Shown: in pieces, positions 52,538-61,957 of the stretch
How the letters are laid out: each line of letters opens with the position of its first letter
How positions within the stretch are numbered: the first letter of the stretch is position 1
NCBI GenBank assembly: GCA_016124205.1
Contig: WGOD01000002.1
Span: forward strand, 620,001-684,000
DNA: 64,000 nt
DNA from: Alphaproteobacteria bacterium
GTDB taxonomy: Bacteria; Pseudomonadota; Alphaproteobacteria; Caulobacterales; Maricaulaceae
Direction: 5' to 3'
Made by a program: the position numbers and the translations under genes
The notes under the pieces: generated by a model
Seen by the model: only the letters and a program-made list of their open reading frames with translations
What the model was told of the DNA's origin: nothing
Databases searched by the model: none

Positions 52538-53902
52538 ATGAGTGGGGATAAGTTGTTTGGTACCGACGGCATTCGGGGCGAAGTCAATATCGCGCCGATG
52601 ACCGCGGATATTGCGCTTCGGCTTGGCCAGGCGATCGGTGTGACTTTCAATCGCGGCGGGACGCATCCGTCTGTCGTGATCGGCAAGGACACGCGCCTTT
52701 CCGGTTACATGTTCGAGAATGCCCTGACCGCCGGACTGACGTCGGTCGGTGTGGATGCGCGCTTTGTCGGGCCGATCCCGACGCCGGCGATCGGCGTCCT
52801 GACGCGTTCCATGCGCGCCGAAGCGGGTGTGATGATCACCGCCTCGCACAACGGCTATCAGGACAACGGGATCAAGGTTTTCGGCCCGGACGGGTTCAAG
52901 ATCGGCGACGCTGAACAGGAAGCGCTCGAAGCCTTCATCCGCAACCCGGAAGACATTCCACTGCGAAACATGGTCGGCCGCGTGCGCCGCTACCACGATG
53001 CGATCGGCCGCTATGTCGAGGTCGTGAAATCGTCCGTGCCGCGCGACCTATCGCTGACCGGCATGACGATCGTGGTCGACAGCGCCAATGGCGCAGGCTA
53101 CCGCGTCGCGCCGCAAACCCTGTGGGAGCTGGGCGCGGAAGTCCATTCAATCGGCGCCGAGCCGAACGGGATCAATATCAATCGCGGCTGCGGTTCCACC
53201 GACCTCCGGGCGCTGTCGGCTGCCGTTCTGGAACGCAAGGCCGATATCGGCGTGGCTCTGGATGGGGATGCCGATCGCGTCATCCTGGTCGACGAGAAGG
53301 GCGAGGCGATCGACGGCGACCAGATCCTCGGCAGCATCGCGTCCAGCTGGAAGCGTCTGGATACGCTGCGGGGTGGCGGTGTCGTCGCGACGATCATGTC
53401 GAATTTCGGCCTCGAACGCTTCCTGCGCGAAGAAGGCCTGACGCTGCACCGGACGCCGGTCGGCGACCGGCATGTGATCGCCCAGATGCGCTCGATGGGA
53501 TTCAATGTTGGCGGAGAACAGTCCGGCCACGTCATTCTGAGCGACTATTCGACGACGGGTGACGGCCTGATCGCGGCGATCCAGATCCTTTCGGCCTTCC
53601 GCAAGGCCGACCGCCCGGCGAGCGAAGCGCTGCGTATCTTCCAGCCAGTCCCGCAGATCCTGCGCAATGTCCGCTTCACCAGCGGCAATCCGATGGACGA
53701 TCCGGACGTTCAGAAGTCGATTTCGGACGCGGAACTGAAGCTGACCAATCTCGGGCGCATCGTTGTCCGGAAGTCCGGCACCGAACCGCTGATCCGGGTC
53801 ATGACCGAAGCCGACGATCCCGATCTGGCGGAATCGGTCGCCGCATCGGTTGTCCATGCGGTGGAAACATCGGTCGAACGCGGCCTCGCCGCCGCGCAGT
53901 AA
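52538..53902 (+). CDS. glmM: Phosphoglucosamine mutase
   Basis: KLFGTDGIRGEVNIAPMTADIALRLGQAIG; GVMITASHNGYQDNGIKVFGPDGFKI; DGDADR. Confidence 0.96.
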   Translation: MSGDKLFGTDGIRGEVNIAPMTADIALRLGQAIGVTFNRGGTHPSVVIGKDTRLSGYMFENALTAGLTSVGVDARFVGPIPTPAIGVLTRSMRAEAGVMITASHNGYQDNGIKVFGPDGFKIGDAEQEALEAFIRNPEDIPLRNMVGRVRRYHDAIGRYVEVVKSSVPRDLSLTGMTIVVDSANGAGYRVAPQTLWELGAEVHSIGAEPNGININRGCGSTDLRALSAAVLERKADIGVALDGDADRVILVDEKGEAIDGDQILGSIASSWKRLDTLRGGGVVATIMSNFGLERFLREEGLTLHRTPVGDRHVIAQMRSMGFNVGGEQSGHVILSDYSTTGDGLIAAIQILSAFRKADRPASEALRIFQPVPQILRNVRFTSGNPMDDPDVQKSISDAELKLTNLGRIVVRKSGTEPLIRVMTEADDPDLAESVAASVVHAVETSVERGLAAAQ

Positions 53903-53911
53903 CCTGAAATC

Positions 53912-55426
53912 TCACAGAGTCTGGTCGAACGCCCCGATTGCGGGGTGGTCGGTCAGCCGCGTCTGGATATCCGCGAAGATCGCCTTCATGTCCTCCGGCG
54001 AGGCCATGCTCTCGACCACGATGACAAGGTTCGGCGTGTTGGACGAGGCGCGGACCAGACCCCAGGACCCGTCGTCCAGGATGAAGCGAACCCCGTTGAC
54101 GGTGATCATCTCGACGATCTTCCGACCGGCGACCGTTTCGCCCGCTTCCATCGCCTTGGTGTAGGTCGCGACGATCGAGTCGACGATGTCGTACTTCTCC
54201 TCGTCGGAGCATTTCGGCGACATCGTCGGAGAGGTGTAGCTGACCGGAAGTTCGCGGCGCAGGTCGGCCATCGACTTGGACGGGTTGGAGTCCATCATCT
54301 GCAGCACGGAACGCGCGGCGACGATGCCGTCGTCATAGCCGCGGCCGATCGGCGGCTGCATGAAGAAGTGCCCGGATTTCTCGAAGCCGGCGAGCGCGCC
54401 GGCCTCCTTCGACTTGCGCTTGATGTAGGAGTGACCGGTCTTCCAGTAGAGCGTTTTCGCCCCGTTCTCTTTCAACACCGGATCGGTGAGGAACAGGCCG
54501 GTCGATTTCACGTCGACGACGAAGGTCGCCTCCGGGAAACGGCCGGAAAGGTCGCGCGCCAGCATCAGGCCGATCTTGTCGGCGAAGATTTCCTCGCCCT
54601 CATTGTCGACGACGCCGCAGCGATCACCGTCGCCATCGAAGGCGAGACCGATGTCAGCGCCATGCTCCAGCACAGCGTCGCGCAGGACGTGAAGCATCTT
54701 CATGTCCTCCGGGTTCGGATTATAGCGCGGGAAGGTGTGGTCGAGCTCACAGTCGAGCGCAATGACCTCGGCCCCCATGGCTTCGAGCGCCTTGGGCGCG
54801 AAGGCCCCCGCCGTTCCATTGCCGCAGGCGGCCACGACTTTCAGCTTGCGGTTCAGCCTGACCCCGTCCGAGAGGTCGGCGAGATAGCGATCCGCGACGC
54901 CTTCGACACGCTTGTAGCTGCCGCCTTCCCGTGTGACGCCCTCTCCGTTCAGGACAATTTCCTTCAGTCGGCTCATCTCGTCCGGGCCGAAGGTCAGCGG
55001 CGGCTCGACCCCCATTTTCACGCCGGTCCAGCCATTGGAATTGTGACTGGCAGTGACCATGGCGACGCAGGGAATCCCCAGGTCGAACTGTGCGAAATAG
55101 GCGGTCGGCGACAGGCCGAGGCCGATGTCATTCACCTCGATCCCCGCCGACATCAGGCCGAGCTCCAGGGCCTGTTTCACGCCAAGCGAATAGGCGCGGA
55201 AGTCGTTGCAGGTCACGATACGCGGCTCGATCCCCAGCTCATGGATCAGCGTGCCGAGCCCCAGACCCAGCGCCTGGACGCCGTAGAGATTCAGTTCCGG
55301 CTCTCGCGGATCGGCCGGGTTACCGAACCACCAGCGCGCGTCGTACTCGCGAAAGCCGGTCGGCTTGATCACGGGCCGGGTTTCGAATTCCCAACTATTG
55401 GGCCGGGCGGAGGCAAGCGGCTTCAT
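53912..55426 (-). CDS. Phosphomannomutase/phosphoglucomutase
   Basis: FREYDARWWFGN, VTASHNSNGWTGVKMG, AFDGDGDRCGVVDNEGEEI. Confidence 0.93.
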   Translation of the reverse strand: MKPLASARPNSWEFETRPVIKPTGFREYDARWWFGNPADPREPELNLYGVQALGLGLGTLIHELGIEPRIVTCNDFRAYSLGVKQALELGLMSAGIEVNDIGLGLSPTAYFAQFDLGIPCVAMVTASHNSNGWTGVKMGVEPPLTFGPDEMSRLKEIVLNGEGVTREGGSYKRVEGVADRYLADLSDGVRLNRKLKVVAACGNGTAGAFAPKALEAMGAEVIALDCELDHTFPRYNPNPEDMKMLHVLRDAVLEHGADIGLAFDGDGDRCGVVDNEGEEIFADKIGLMLARDLSGRFPEATFVVDVKSTGLFLTDPVLKENGAKTLYWKTGHSYIKRKSKEAGALAGFEKSGHFFMQPPIGRGYDDGIVAARSVLQMMDSNPSKSMADLRRELPVSYTSPTMSPKCSDEEKYDIVDSIVATYTKAMEAGETVAGRKIVEMITVNGVRFILDDGSWGLVRASSNTPNLVIVVESMASPEDMKAIFADIQTRLTDHPAIGAFDQTL

Positions 55427-55449
55427 GTCTCAGTCCTTTTCGGTCGGGA

Positions 55450-56067
55450 TCATTCGTTGGTGTCGAGAATGCGCGCTTCGATACGGCGCACGAGGACCGG
55501 GCGTTCCAGTCCGTCGAGATCGGGCCAGATGCCGATCCATTCCTGGTCATTGGCGACAGCGTTCGCAGGTACGTCGAACACGAAGGTGAAGGTCTGCCAG
55601 TCCTCGTCCAGTTCGGCGACGTGGCGTGGGGAATCCCCGGCCTGCGCGGTGAAGTAGGACATGTAGGCTTCGGTATGACCGCCGCGGAGGGCGCGCATCT
55701 CGATCGAGACCTCCACCGGGTGCCCGATCACATCCTCTTCGAAGGCGCGCGGCAGGAGAAGGCCAACGCCGGCCGACATCGTGCCGGCCTGATCGAAGGA
55801 AGCGTTGGCGGTGATGCGCGCCGCCTGCTCGGTCGGCACATAATCGGATTGCGTGCCCGGCCCCGGCACGAGGCCGGCCAGGGCCTCACCCTCGATGACG
55901 AGGTGACGGCCGTCAAAGCTGAAGCCGCGGGTTTCCTGTTCGCCCGACATGGCGAACCAGATCATTCCGGCCACCACAATCGCGGCGATCGCGTAGAAGA
56001 TCGGGTCCGAGGCCAGGACCCAGAGGTCGAAGCCTGCCTGCCTTCGATTGGAGCCCGCTTCAGCCAT
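55450..56067 (-). CDS. Membrane-anchored protein of unknown function
   Basis: Single TM helix (FYAIAAIVVAGMIWFAMSG) followed by a beta-rich extracytoplasmic region (possibly carbohydrate-binding-like). Confidence 0.65.
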   Translation of the reverse strand: MAEAGSNRRQAGFDLWVLASDPIFYAIAAIVVAGMIWFAMSGEQETRGFSFDGRHLVIEGEALAGLVPGPGTQSDYVPTEQAARITANASFDQAGTMSAGVGLLLPRAFEEDVIGHPVEVSIEMRALRGGHTEAYMSYFTAQAGDSPRHVAELDEDWQTFTFVFDVPANAVANDQEWIGIWPDLDGLERPVLVRRIEARILDTNE

Positions 56068-56072
56068 ACCGG

Positions 56073-57374
56073 TCAGCGACCGACGCTGGTGTAGTCGAAG
56101 CCGCGCTCGGCCATGTCTTCAGGCCGGTAGATGTTGCGCAGGTCGACAACGACCTTGCCCTTCATCGACTGACCGAGCCGGTCGAGGTCGAGGGCACGGA
56201 ACTCGTTCCATTCGGTGATGATCACGAGCGCGTCGGCTCCGTCCGCACACAGATAAGGGCCGGAGACGTAGTCGACGTCCTTCATCAGGCGTTCCGCCTC
56301 GACGATGCCGGCCGGGTCGTAGGCGCGGACCTTCGCGCCCGCTTCCTGCAACGCCGGGATGATGTCGAGCGAGGGCGCATCGCGCATGTCGTCCGTGTTC
56401 GGCTTGAAGGTCAGGCCGAGGACGGCGATCGTCTTGCCTCTGGCGTCACCGCCCATTGCCTTCACGACCTTGTCCGCCATGGCCCGCTTGCGGGAGTCGT
56501 TCACTTCGACGGTGGTTTCGACCAGCCGCAGCGGCGTGCCCGCCTCCTTGGCGGTCTTGGTCAGGGCGAGCGTGTCCTTGGGGAAGCAGGAGCCGCCATA
56601 GCCCGGTCCGGCATTGAGGAATTTCGAGCCGATGCGCTTGTCCAAGCCGACGCCGCGCGCGACTTCCTGGACGTTGGCGCCGACCTCCTCGCAGAGATCG
56701 GCCATTTCGTTGATGAAGGTGATCTTCATCGCCAGGAAGGCGTTCGCGGCATACTTGATCAGTTCGGACGTGCGGCGGCCGGTGAAGAGCAGCGGCGTCT
56801 CGTTGAGATAGAGCGGGCGATAAAGCTCCTTCATCACGGCCTGCGCGCGCTCGTCCTCGGTGCCGACCACGACCCGGTCCGGCCGCTTGAAGTCGTCGAT
56901 CGCCGCGCCTTCGCGCAGGAATTCCGGGTTCGAAACGACCGAAAAATCACCATCGGGGCGGCGTTCGCGAATGATGCGTTCGACCTCGTCGCCCGTGCCC
57001 ACAGGGACGGTCGACTTGTTCACGATGACGGTATAGCCCTCCATCACCGAGGCGATTTCCTCAGCGGCGGCATATACATAGCTAAGGTCCGCATGGCCGT
57101 CGCCGCGGCGCGACGGCGTGCCGACCGCGATAAAGACGACGTCGGCATTCTTCACCGCTTCGGACAGATCGGTCGCGAAATCGAGCCGTTCCTCGCGGAC
57201 ATTGCGCTGAACCAGCAGGTCGAGGCCCGGTTCGTAGATCGGGATGCCACCAGAACGGAGCATCGCGACCTTTTCCTCGTTCTTGTCGACACAGGTCACA
57301 TGGTGGCCGAAATCGGCAAAACACGCCCCGGAAACAAGGCCGACATATCCGGTTCCGATCATCGCCACGCGCAT
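56073..57374 (-). CDS. ugd: UDP-glucose 6-dehydrogenase
   Basis: MRVAMIGTGYVGLVSGACFADFGHHVTCVDKNEEKVAML; GPGYGGSCFPKDTLAL. Confidence 0.97.
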   Translation of the reverse strand: MRVAMIGTGYVGLVSGACFADFGHHVTCVDKNEEKVAMLRSGGIPIYEPGLDLLVQRNVREERLDFATDLSEAVKNADVVFIAVGTPSRRGDGHADLSYVYAAAEEIASVMEGYTVIVNKSTVPVGTGDEVERIIRERRPDGDFSVVSNPEFLREGAAIDDFKRPDRVVVGTEDERAQAVMKELYRPLYLNETPLLFTGRRTSELIKYAANAFLAMKITFINEMADLCEEVGANVQEVARGVGLDKRIGSKFLNAGPGYGGSCFPKDTLALTKTAKEAGTPLRLVETTVEVNDSRKRAMADKVVKAMGGDARGKTIAVLGLTFKPNTDDMRDAPSLDIIPALQEAGAKVRAYDPAGIVEAERLMKDVDYVSGPYLCADGADALVIITEWNEFRALDLDRLGQSMKGKVVVDLRNIYRPEDMAERGFDYTSVGR

Positions 57375-57467
57375 GGCCTGGTCCTCTCTGTTTCGGGCCT
57401 GCCCTACATGCAGGCTATCGGTCGGGCGATGCCACGGGCAAGGCCGCGGCGCAAGGCAATTGCCTGC

Positions 57468-58439
57468 CTATTTGACACCCGCGCGAAGCAGGTCGTGAAT
57501 GTGTAGCAGACCGGCGGGGCGGCCGTCCGGTTGAAGCGCGAAAAGCTGCAGGATTTTCCGGTCGCCCGCCGTCATGCGGCGCATCGCGTCGGCGGCCAGC
57601 GCGCCCGGCTCGATCGTCTGGGGGTCGCGCGTCATCACCTCGGCGACGGGCCGGGAGACGAGCCCCTCGCCCATGTGGCGGCGAAGATCGCCGTCGGTCA
57701 CGATCCCGGCGAGCGTGCCATCACCTCGTGTTACACCGACGCAGCCAAACCCCTTGGCGGACATCTCCAGCAGGGCTTCGGACATCGGTGCGGTCTCGCC
57801 GATCAGCGGCATGGCGTCGCCGGCATGCATCAGGTCGGCAACGGTCGCCAGCGCTGCACCGAGCGCGCCGCCCGGGTGGTAGACGCGGAAATCGGTGGCG
57901 GTGAAGCCCCGCGCTTCCAGGAGCGCGACCGCCAGCGCATCGCCCATCGCCATCATCAGCGTGGTCGAGGTGGTCGGGGCACGCGTCTCGCCGCACGCCT
58001 CCGGCGCGTCGGGAACGAAGAGATGGTAGTCGGCGCCGCGCGCCAGCAGGGAGTCCCGCCCGGCGGTCATGGCGATCAGCGGGGTCGCGAAGCGGCGGCA
58101 ATAGGCGATGAGGTCACCCAGCTCGCGGGTTTCGCCCGATTTCGACAGCGCAAGGACCGCATCGTCGGGCGTGATCATGCCGAGATCGCCGTGGCTGGCC
58201 TCGGTCGGGTGGACGAAATAGGCCGGTGTCCCGGTCGACGCGAGCGTGGCGGCGATCTTGCGCGCGACATGGCCGGACTTGCCGACACCGGCGCAGATCA
58301 GCCGGCCCTTCAGCCTGTTCACCAGCGCGACGGCGCGCGCGAAATCCCCGTCGATGGATTGCGCCAGCGCCTCGAGCGCATCGCGTTCCATCTCGACGAC
58401 GCGGCGGCCTGCCGCGATGGCCTTGTCTTGGTCGTTCAT
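57468..58439 (-). CDS. kdsD: Arabinose-5-phosphate isomerase KdsD/KpsF (SIS + CBS domains)
   Basis: [41 protein letters not shown]; two C-terminal CBS motifs. Confidence 0.95.
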   Translation of the reverse strand: MNDQDKAIAAGRRVVEMERDALEALAQSIDGDFARAVALVNRLKGRLICAGVGKSGHVARKIAATLASTGTPAYFVHPTEASHGDLGMITPDDAVLALSKSGETRELGDLIAYCRRFATPLIAMTAGRDSLLARGADYHLFVPDAPEACGETRAPTTSTTLMMAMGDALAVALLEARGFTATDFRVYHPGGALGAALATVADLMHAGDAMPLIGETAPMSEALLEMSAKGFGCVGVTRGDGTLAGIVTDGDLRRHMGEGLVSRPVAEVMTRDPQTIEPGALAADAMRRMTAGDRKILQLFALQPDGRPAGLLHIHDLLRAGVK

Positions 58440-58578
58440 GGCTTCGCCTTTTAAGCCCGCAGCGCGCAAAAGGCGAGTGGAAGACCGCGCTTCCTCCGCC
58501 TTGCCCGCAGCAGCCCGGCGGGCTATCCCGCTGAGACCTGCCGGCCTGCCCGGCGTCCACCGTCACAAGGTCCGCGCC

Positions 58579-59301
58579 ATGTCCCGTCTTGTCCTCGTCC
58601 GCCACGGCCAGAGCGAATGGAATCTGCAGAACCGTTTCACCGGCTGGGTTGACGTCAACCTGACCGGCGAGGGCGAAGCACAGGCCAGGAAGGCGGGTGC
58701 GCTGATGAAGGCGGACGGCTTCGCGCCGAAGCGGGCGTTCGTCTCGATGCTGACCCGCGCGATCCGCACGCTGAACCTGGCGCTCGCCGACATGGGGATG
58801 AGCTGGATCCCCGTGGAGAAGAGCTGGCGGCTCAACGAACGCCATTACGGCGCGCTGACCGGGCTCGACAAGGCGGAGACGAAGGCCAAGCACGGCGAGG
58901 AGCAGGTGAAGATCTGGCGCCGCTCCTACGACACGCCGCCGCCGGCGCTCGACCGGGACGATGAACGCCATCCACGCTTCGACCCGCGCTATGCCGGTCT
59001 GGCGGACAGCGACCTTCCGGCCACGGAATCGCTCGCCACGACGCTGCAGCGGGTTCAACCCTATTGGGATGGCGAGATCGCCCCGCATCTGAAGGCGGGC
59101 GAGGACATTCTGATCGCGGCACACGGCAATTCGCTGCGTGCGATCGTGAAACTGCTGTTCAACGTGTCGCCGGACGAGATCGTCGGGATCGAGATCCCGA
59201 CCGGCAATCCGCTGATGATCGAACTCGACGGGGATCTGAAACCGGTCTCCGCGCGCTATCTCGACGCCGACCGCGCCCAGCCCCTGCCCACCCTGCCTTG
59301 A
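58579..59301 (+). CDS. gpmA: 2,3-bisphosphoglycerate-dependent phosphoglycerate mutase
   Basis: [45 protein letters not shown]. Confidence 0.96.
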   Translation: MSRLVLVRHGQSEWNLQNRFTGWVDVNLTGEGEAQARKAGALMKADGFAPKRAFVSMLTRAIRTLNLALADMGMSWIPVEKSWRLNERHYGALTGLDKAETKAKHGEEQVKIWRRSYDTPPPALDRDDERHPRFDPRYAGLADSDLPATESLATTLQRVQPYWDGEIAPHLKAGEDILIAAHGNSLRAIVKLLFNVSPDEIVGIEIPTGNPLMIELDGDLKPVSARYLDADRAQPLPTLP

Positions 59302-59750
59302 GCCAAGTTTCCGATCTTCGCTTCATGGATGCCGCGCTGGCCTGGGCACGGAGCGGCGTCGGCCTGACCGCCCCCAATCCCTCGGTCGGATGCGTTCTGG
59401 TGAAAGACGGGCAGGTGATCGGCGCGGCTCGCACAGCCGATGGCGGTCGTCCGCATGCGGAAACACAGGCCCTGGCGATGGCCGGAGAGGCTGCGCACGG
59501 CGCCACAGCCTATGTCACGCTGGAACCGTGTGCCCACACCGGCGTAACCGGTCCATGTGCAGATGCCCTCATTGCGGCGGGCATTTCTCGATGCGTCGTC
59601 GCCCTCGTCGACCCGGACCCGCGCGTCGACGGCGGCGGCATCACCCGGCTTCGTGCTTCCGGTATCACGGTGGAAACAGGACTTCGCGAAGAAGAAGCCC
59701 GGGCCATGAAGTCCGAATTCCTGTCGCGATTTGCGCCGCTGCGACCCTGA
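59298..59750 (+). CDS. Stand-alone riboflavin deaminase domain (RibD N-terminal half only)
   Basis: [56 protein letters not shown]; ends where the reductase domain would begin. Start TTG 59298 or ATG 59325. Confidence 0.8.
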   Translation: MSQVSDLRFMDAALAWARSGVGLTAPNPSVGCVLVKDGQVIGAARTADGGRPHAETQALAMAGEAAHGATAYVTLEPCAHTGVTGPCADALIAAGISRCVVALVDPDPRVDGGGITRLRASGITVETGLREEEARAMKSEFLSRFAPLRP

Positions 59751-59868
59751 CTACCGACGGCGGCACGCCACTGGCGTTCAACACTTACCGTTAACCGGGA
59801 CTGACTAGGCTTTCCACAGGACGTGGACCGCAGCGGTTCGCGACAGCAGCAGGATCCGGCCTATCGCC

Positions 59869-61170
59869 ATGCCCGCGGAAGGTATTGCATACAAGACACT
59901 GACCCAGGCGCAGGTGTCGGAGATGTGCGACCGGCATGAGCGGCTCTGGTCCGGGCGGTCGGGCGGCGCGCGGGCGCATTTCGCCTATTGCATCCTCACC
60001 GACATGGATCTGTCGCGGCGAGACCTGTCCGATGCGGACTTCACCGGAGCGATCCTGACCGGAGCAAACCTGTCGGGCACGGTGCTGAATTCCTCCAGCC
60101 TCTACAGCGCGGATCTGCGCCGAGCCAATCTGGAAGGCGCGTCGCTTCGGCGGGCTGACCTGCGGGGCGCAGTGCTGCGCGGCGCGGTGCTGACGGGCGC
60201 GGACATGACCGAGACCGATCTGCGCGAAGGTGTGATCGCCCGGCCGGACCGCGAACGCGGCCTGGCGGTGATCAAGCACGAGACGCGCGCGGGCGAGGCG
60301 AACGAGGCCAATTTCACGGGGGCCAACCTGACCCGCTCCAAGATGGCCGGCATGGTGGCGCAGCGCGCCGACTTCACCGATGCCATGCTGCTGGGTGCGC
60401 GCCTGATCCGGGCCAATCTGCGAGGCAGCGTGTTTTCCGGCGCGAATCTCGAAGGGGCGGACCTGTCCGGGGCCGACCTGTCCGACGCGGACCTGTCGGA
60501 CTCGATCCTGGTCAACACCAATCTGACGATGTCGAAGCTGGAAGGCGTGAAGACTGCCGGCGCGCTGACCGAGAAGCCGGCCGGCAAGGCGCTCGAGACC
60601 CTCGGCGCACCGGTGGCGGATCTTCTGGCCGATCACATCCGCTGGTGCGAGACCGACGGCGCGGAAGGCCGCCCGTCGATCTTCGACGGGGCGGACATGC
60701 GTGAACTGCAATCACTCGCGGGCAAGCGGCTGACGGCTTTCCAGGCGCGCGGGGCCACGCTTTACGGGCTCGACCTGGAAGGCGCGCAGCTGCAGGGCGC
60801 TCGCCTGGAGCGGGCCGACCTTCGCATGGCCTGTCTGCGCGGCGCGGATCTGCGCGGCGCGGACCTGACCGGCGCTCGCCTGAACAATGCCGATCTGCGC
60901 GACTGCAAGCTGGGTCCACTTCTGATCGGCAAGGACCGGTTGATGCCGGCCTCACTGGCCGCCGCGAAAATCCGCTATGCCGACCTTCGCGGCGCCGATC
61001 TCAAGCGCGTCCGGGCGACCGGAGCCGATTTCTCCTATTCGCGGCTCGACACGACCGATGTGCGCCATGGCCTGTTTACCGGGTCCTGCTTTACGGGAGC
61101 TCGGATCGATCCGAGCTTCGGCGAGGACGTGGAGAATGCCGAAGGCGCGGTCGATCTCGACGCCGCCTGA
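59869..61170 (+). CDS. Pentapeptide repeat protein
   Basis: Repeated A(D/N)LxG units (FTGAILTGANLSGTVL..., LRGADLRGADLTGARLNNADLRD). Confidence 0.93.
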   Translation: MPAEGIAYKTLTQAQVSEMCDRHERLWSGRSGGARAHFAYCILTDMDLSRRDLSDADFTGAILTGANLSGTVLNSSSLYSADLRRANLEGASLRRADLRGAVLRGAVLTGADMTETDLREGVIARPDRERGLAVIKHETRAGEANEANFTGANLTRSKMAGMVAQRADFTDAMLLGARLIRANLRGSVFSGANLEGADLSGADLSDADLSDSILVNTNLTMSKLEGVKTAGALTEKPAGKALETLGAPVADLLADHIRWCETDGAEGRPSIFDGADMRELQSLAGKRLTAFQARGATLYGLDLEGAQLQGARLERADLRMACLRGADLRGADLTGARLNNADLRDCKLGPLLIGKDRLMPASLAAAKIRYADLRGADLKRVRATGADFSYSRLDTTDVRHGLFTGSCFTGARIDPSFGEDVENAEGAVDLDAA

Positions 61171-61188
61171 CCTCACCCGAAATAAAAA

Positions 61189-61217
61189 GCGGGCGGGGAT
61201 GAACCCCGCCCGCATCA
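61189..61217. terminator. Bidirectional Rho-independent terminator between the pentapeptide gene and hsp20
   Basis: GCGGGCGGGG-loop-CCCCGCCCGC; minus-strand tail CTTTTTATTT, plus-strand tail ATCAAGTTTT. Confidence 0.85.
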
Positions 61218-61250
61218 AGTTTTCGAAGGGTATGCTCGCGCTGCCGCGCG

Positions 61251-61724
61251 TCAGGCCGCCTTGGACTTGCGGCCTTCGATCGTCTTGGCTTTTCCGCCGG
61301 TATTGCCGATCTCGATCCGGCGCGGCTTGGCCGCTTCCGGAATTTCACGCTCGAGATTGATCAGAAGAAGGCCGTTCTTCAGCTCCGCACCGGTTACCGA
61401 CACATGGTCGGCGAGATGGAAGCGGCGCTCGAACGCCCGCTCGGCGATGCCGCGATACAGGTAATTCGGGGCCTCGTCCTCGGCCCGTTCGGCCTTCCGG
61501 CCGGACACGGTCAGGACGTTCTCCTGCACCTCGACGGAAAGATCCTCGTCACCGAAGCCGGCCACGGCCAGTTCGATCCGGTAATCATTCTCGCCAAGCT
61601 GTTCGATGTTATAGGGCGGGTAGCCATTCGACGGTTCGGCCTTCGAGGCCGCGTCGATCAGATTGGCCAGCCGGTCAAAACCGACGATGGAACGGTAGAA
61701 GGGGCTATAATCAACACCACGCAT
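61251..61724 (-). CDS. Small heat shock protein Hsp20 (IbpA-like)
   Basis: alpha-crystallin domain PYNIEQLGENDYRIELAVAGFGDEDLSVEVQENVLTVSGRK; YLYRGIAERAFERRFHLADHV. Confidence 0.97.
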   Translation of the reverse strand: MRGVDYSPFYRSIVGFDRLANLIDAASKAEPSNGYPPYNIEQLGENDYRIELAVAGFGDEDLSVEVQENVLTVSGRKAERAEDEAPNYLYRGIAERAFERRFHLADHVSVTGAELKNGLLLINLEREIPEAAKPRRIEIGNTGGKAKTIEGRKSKAA

Positions 61725-61728
61725 GGCA

Positions 61729-61853
61729 CTTATCCTCCAGTTAGAGCAACAAGCCGCTCCGCGATGTTCCTTGCGGAGCGTCCTCAGGCGATCCCTGTCC
61801 GCACGCCCGAAGGCCGTGCCGGGGACCCGCGGAACCCGGTACCGGCGTTCCGC
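61729..61853 (-). promoter_or_regulatory. ROSE-type RNA thermometer in the hsp20 5' UTR
   Basis: SD-containing hairpin CUUGUUGCUCU-AACU-GGAGGAUAAG with UUGCU opposite GGAGG and one unpaired G; preceded by stems CGCUCCGC/GCGGAGCG, GCACG/CGUGC and GCGGAAC/GUUCCGC. Confidence 0.8.
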
Positions 61854-61861
61854 ATCGATCT

Positions 61862-61889
61862 ATTTGGGGGCCCGATTGCCCGGTTCAAG
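61862..61889 (-). promoter_or_regulatory. RpoH (sigma-32)-type heat shock promoter
   Basis: CTTGAA-N14-CCCCAAAT on the minus strand, placed just upstream of the ROSE leader. Confidence 0.75.
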
Positions 61890-61957
61890 GGGCAGGGCGT
61901 TGCGCACCGATCACGGCTCGGCTAGGGCTATCGCGGCAGCAATTCAGGAAGCTCACC

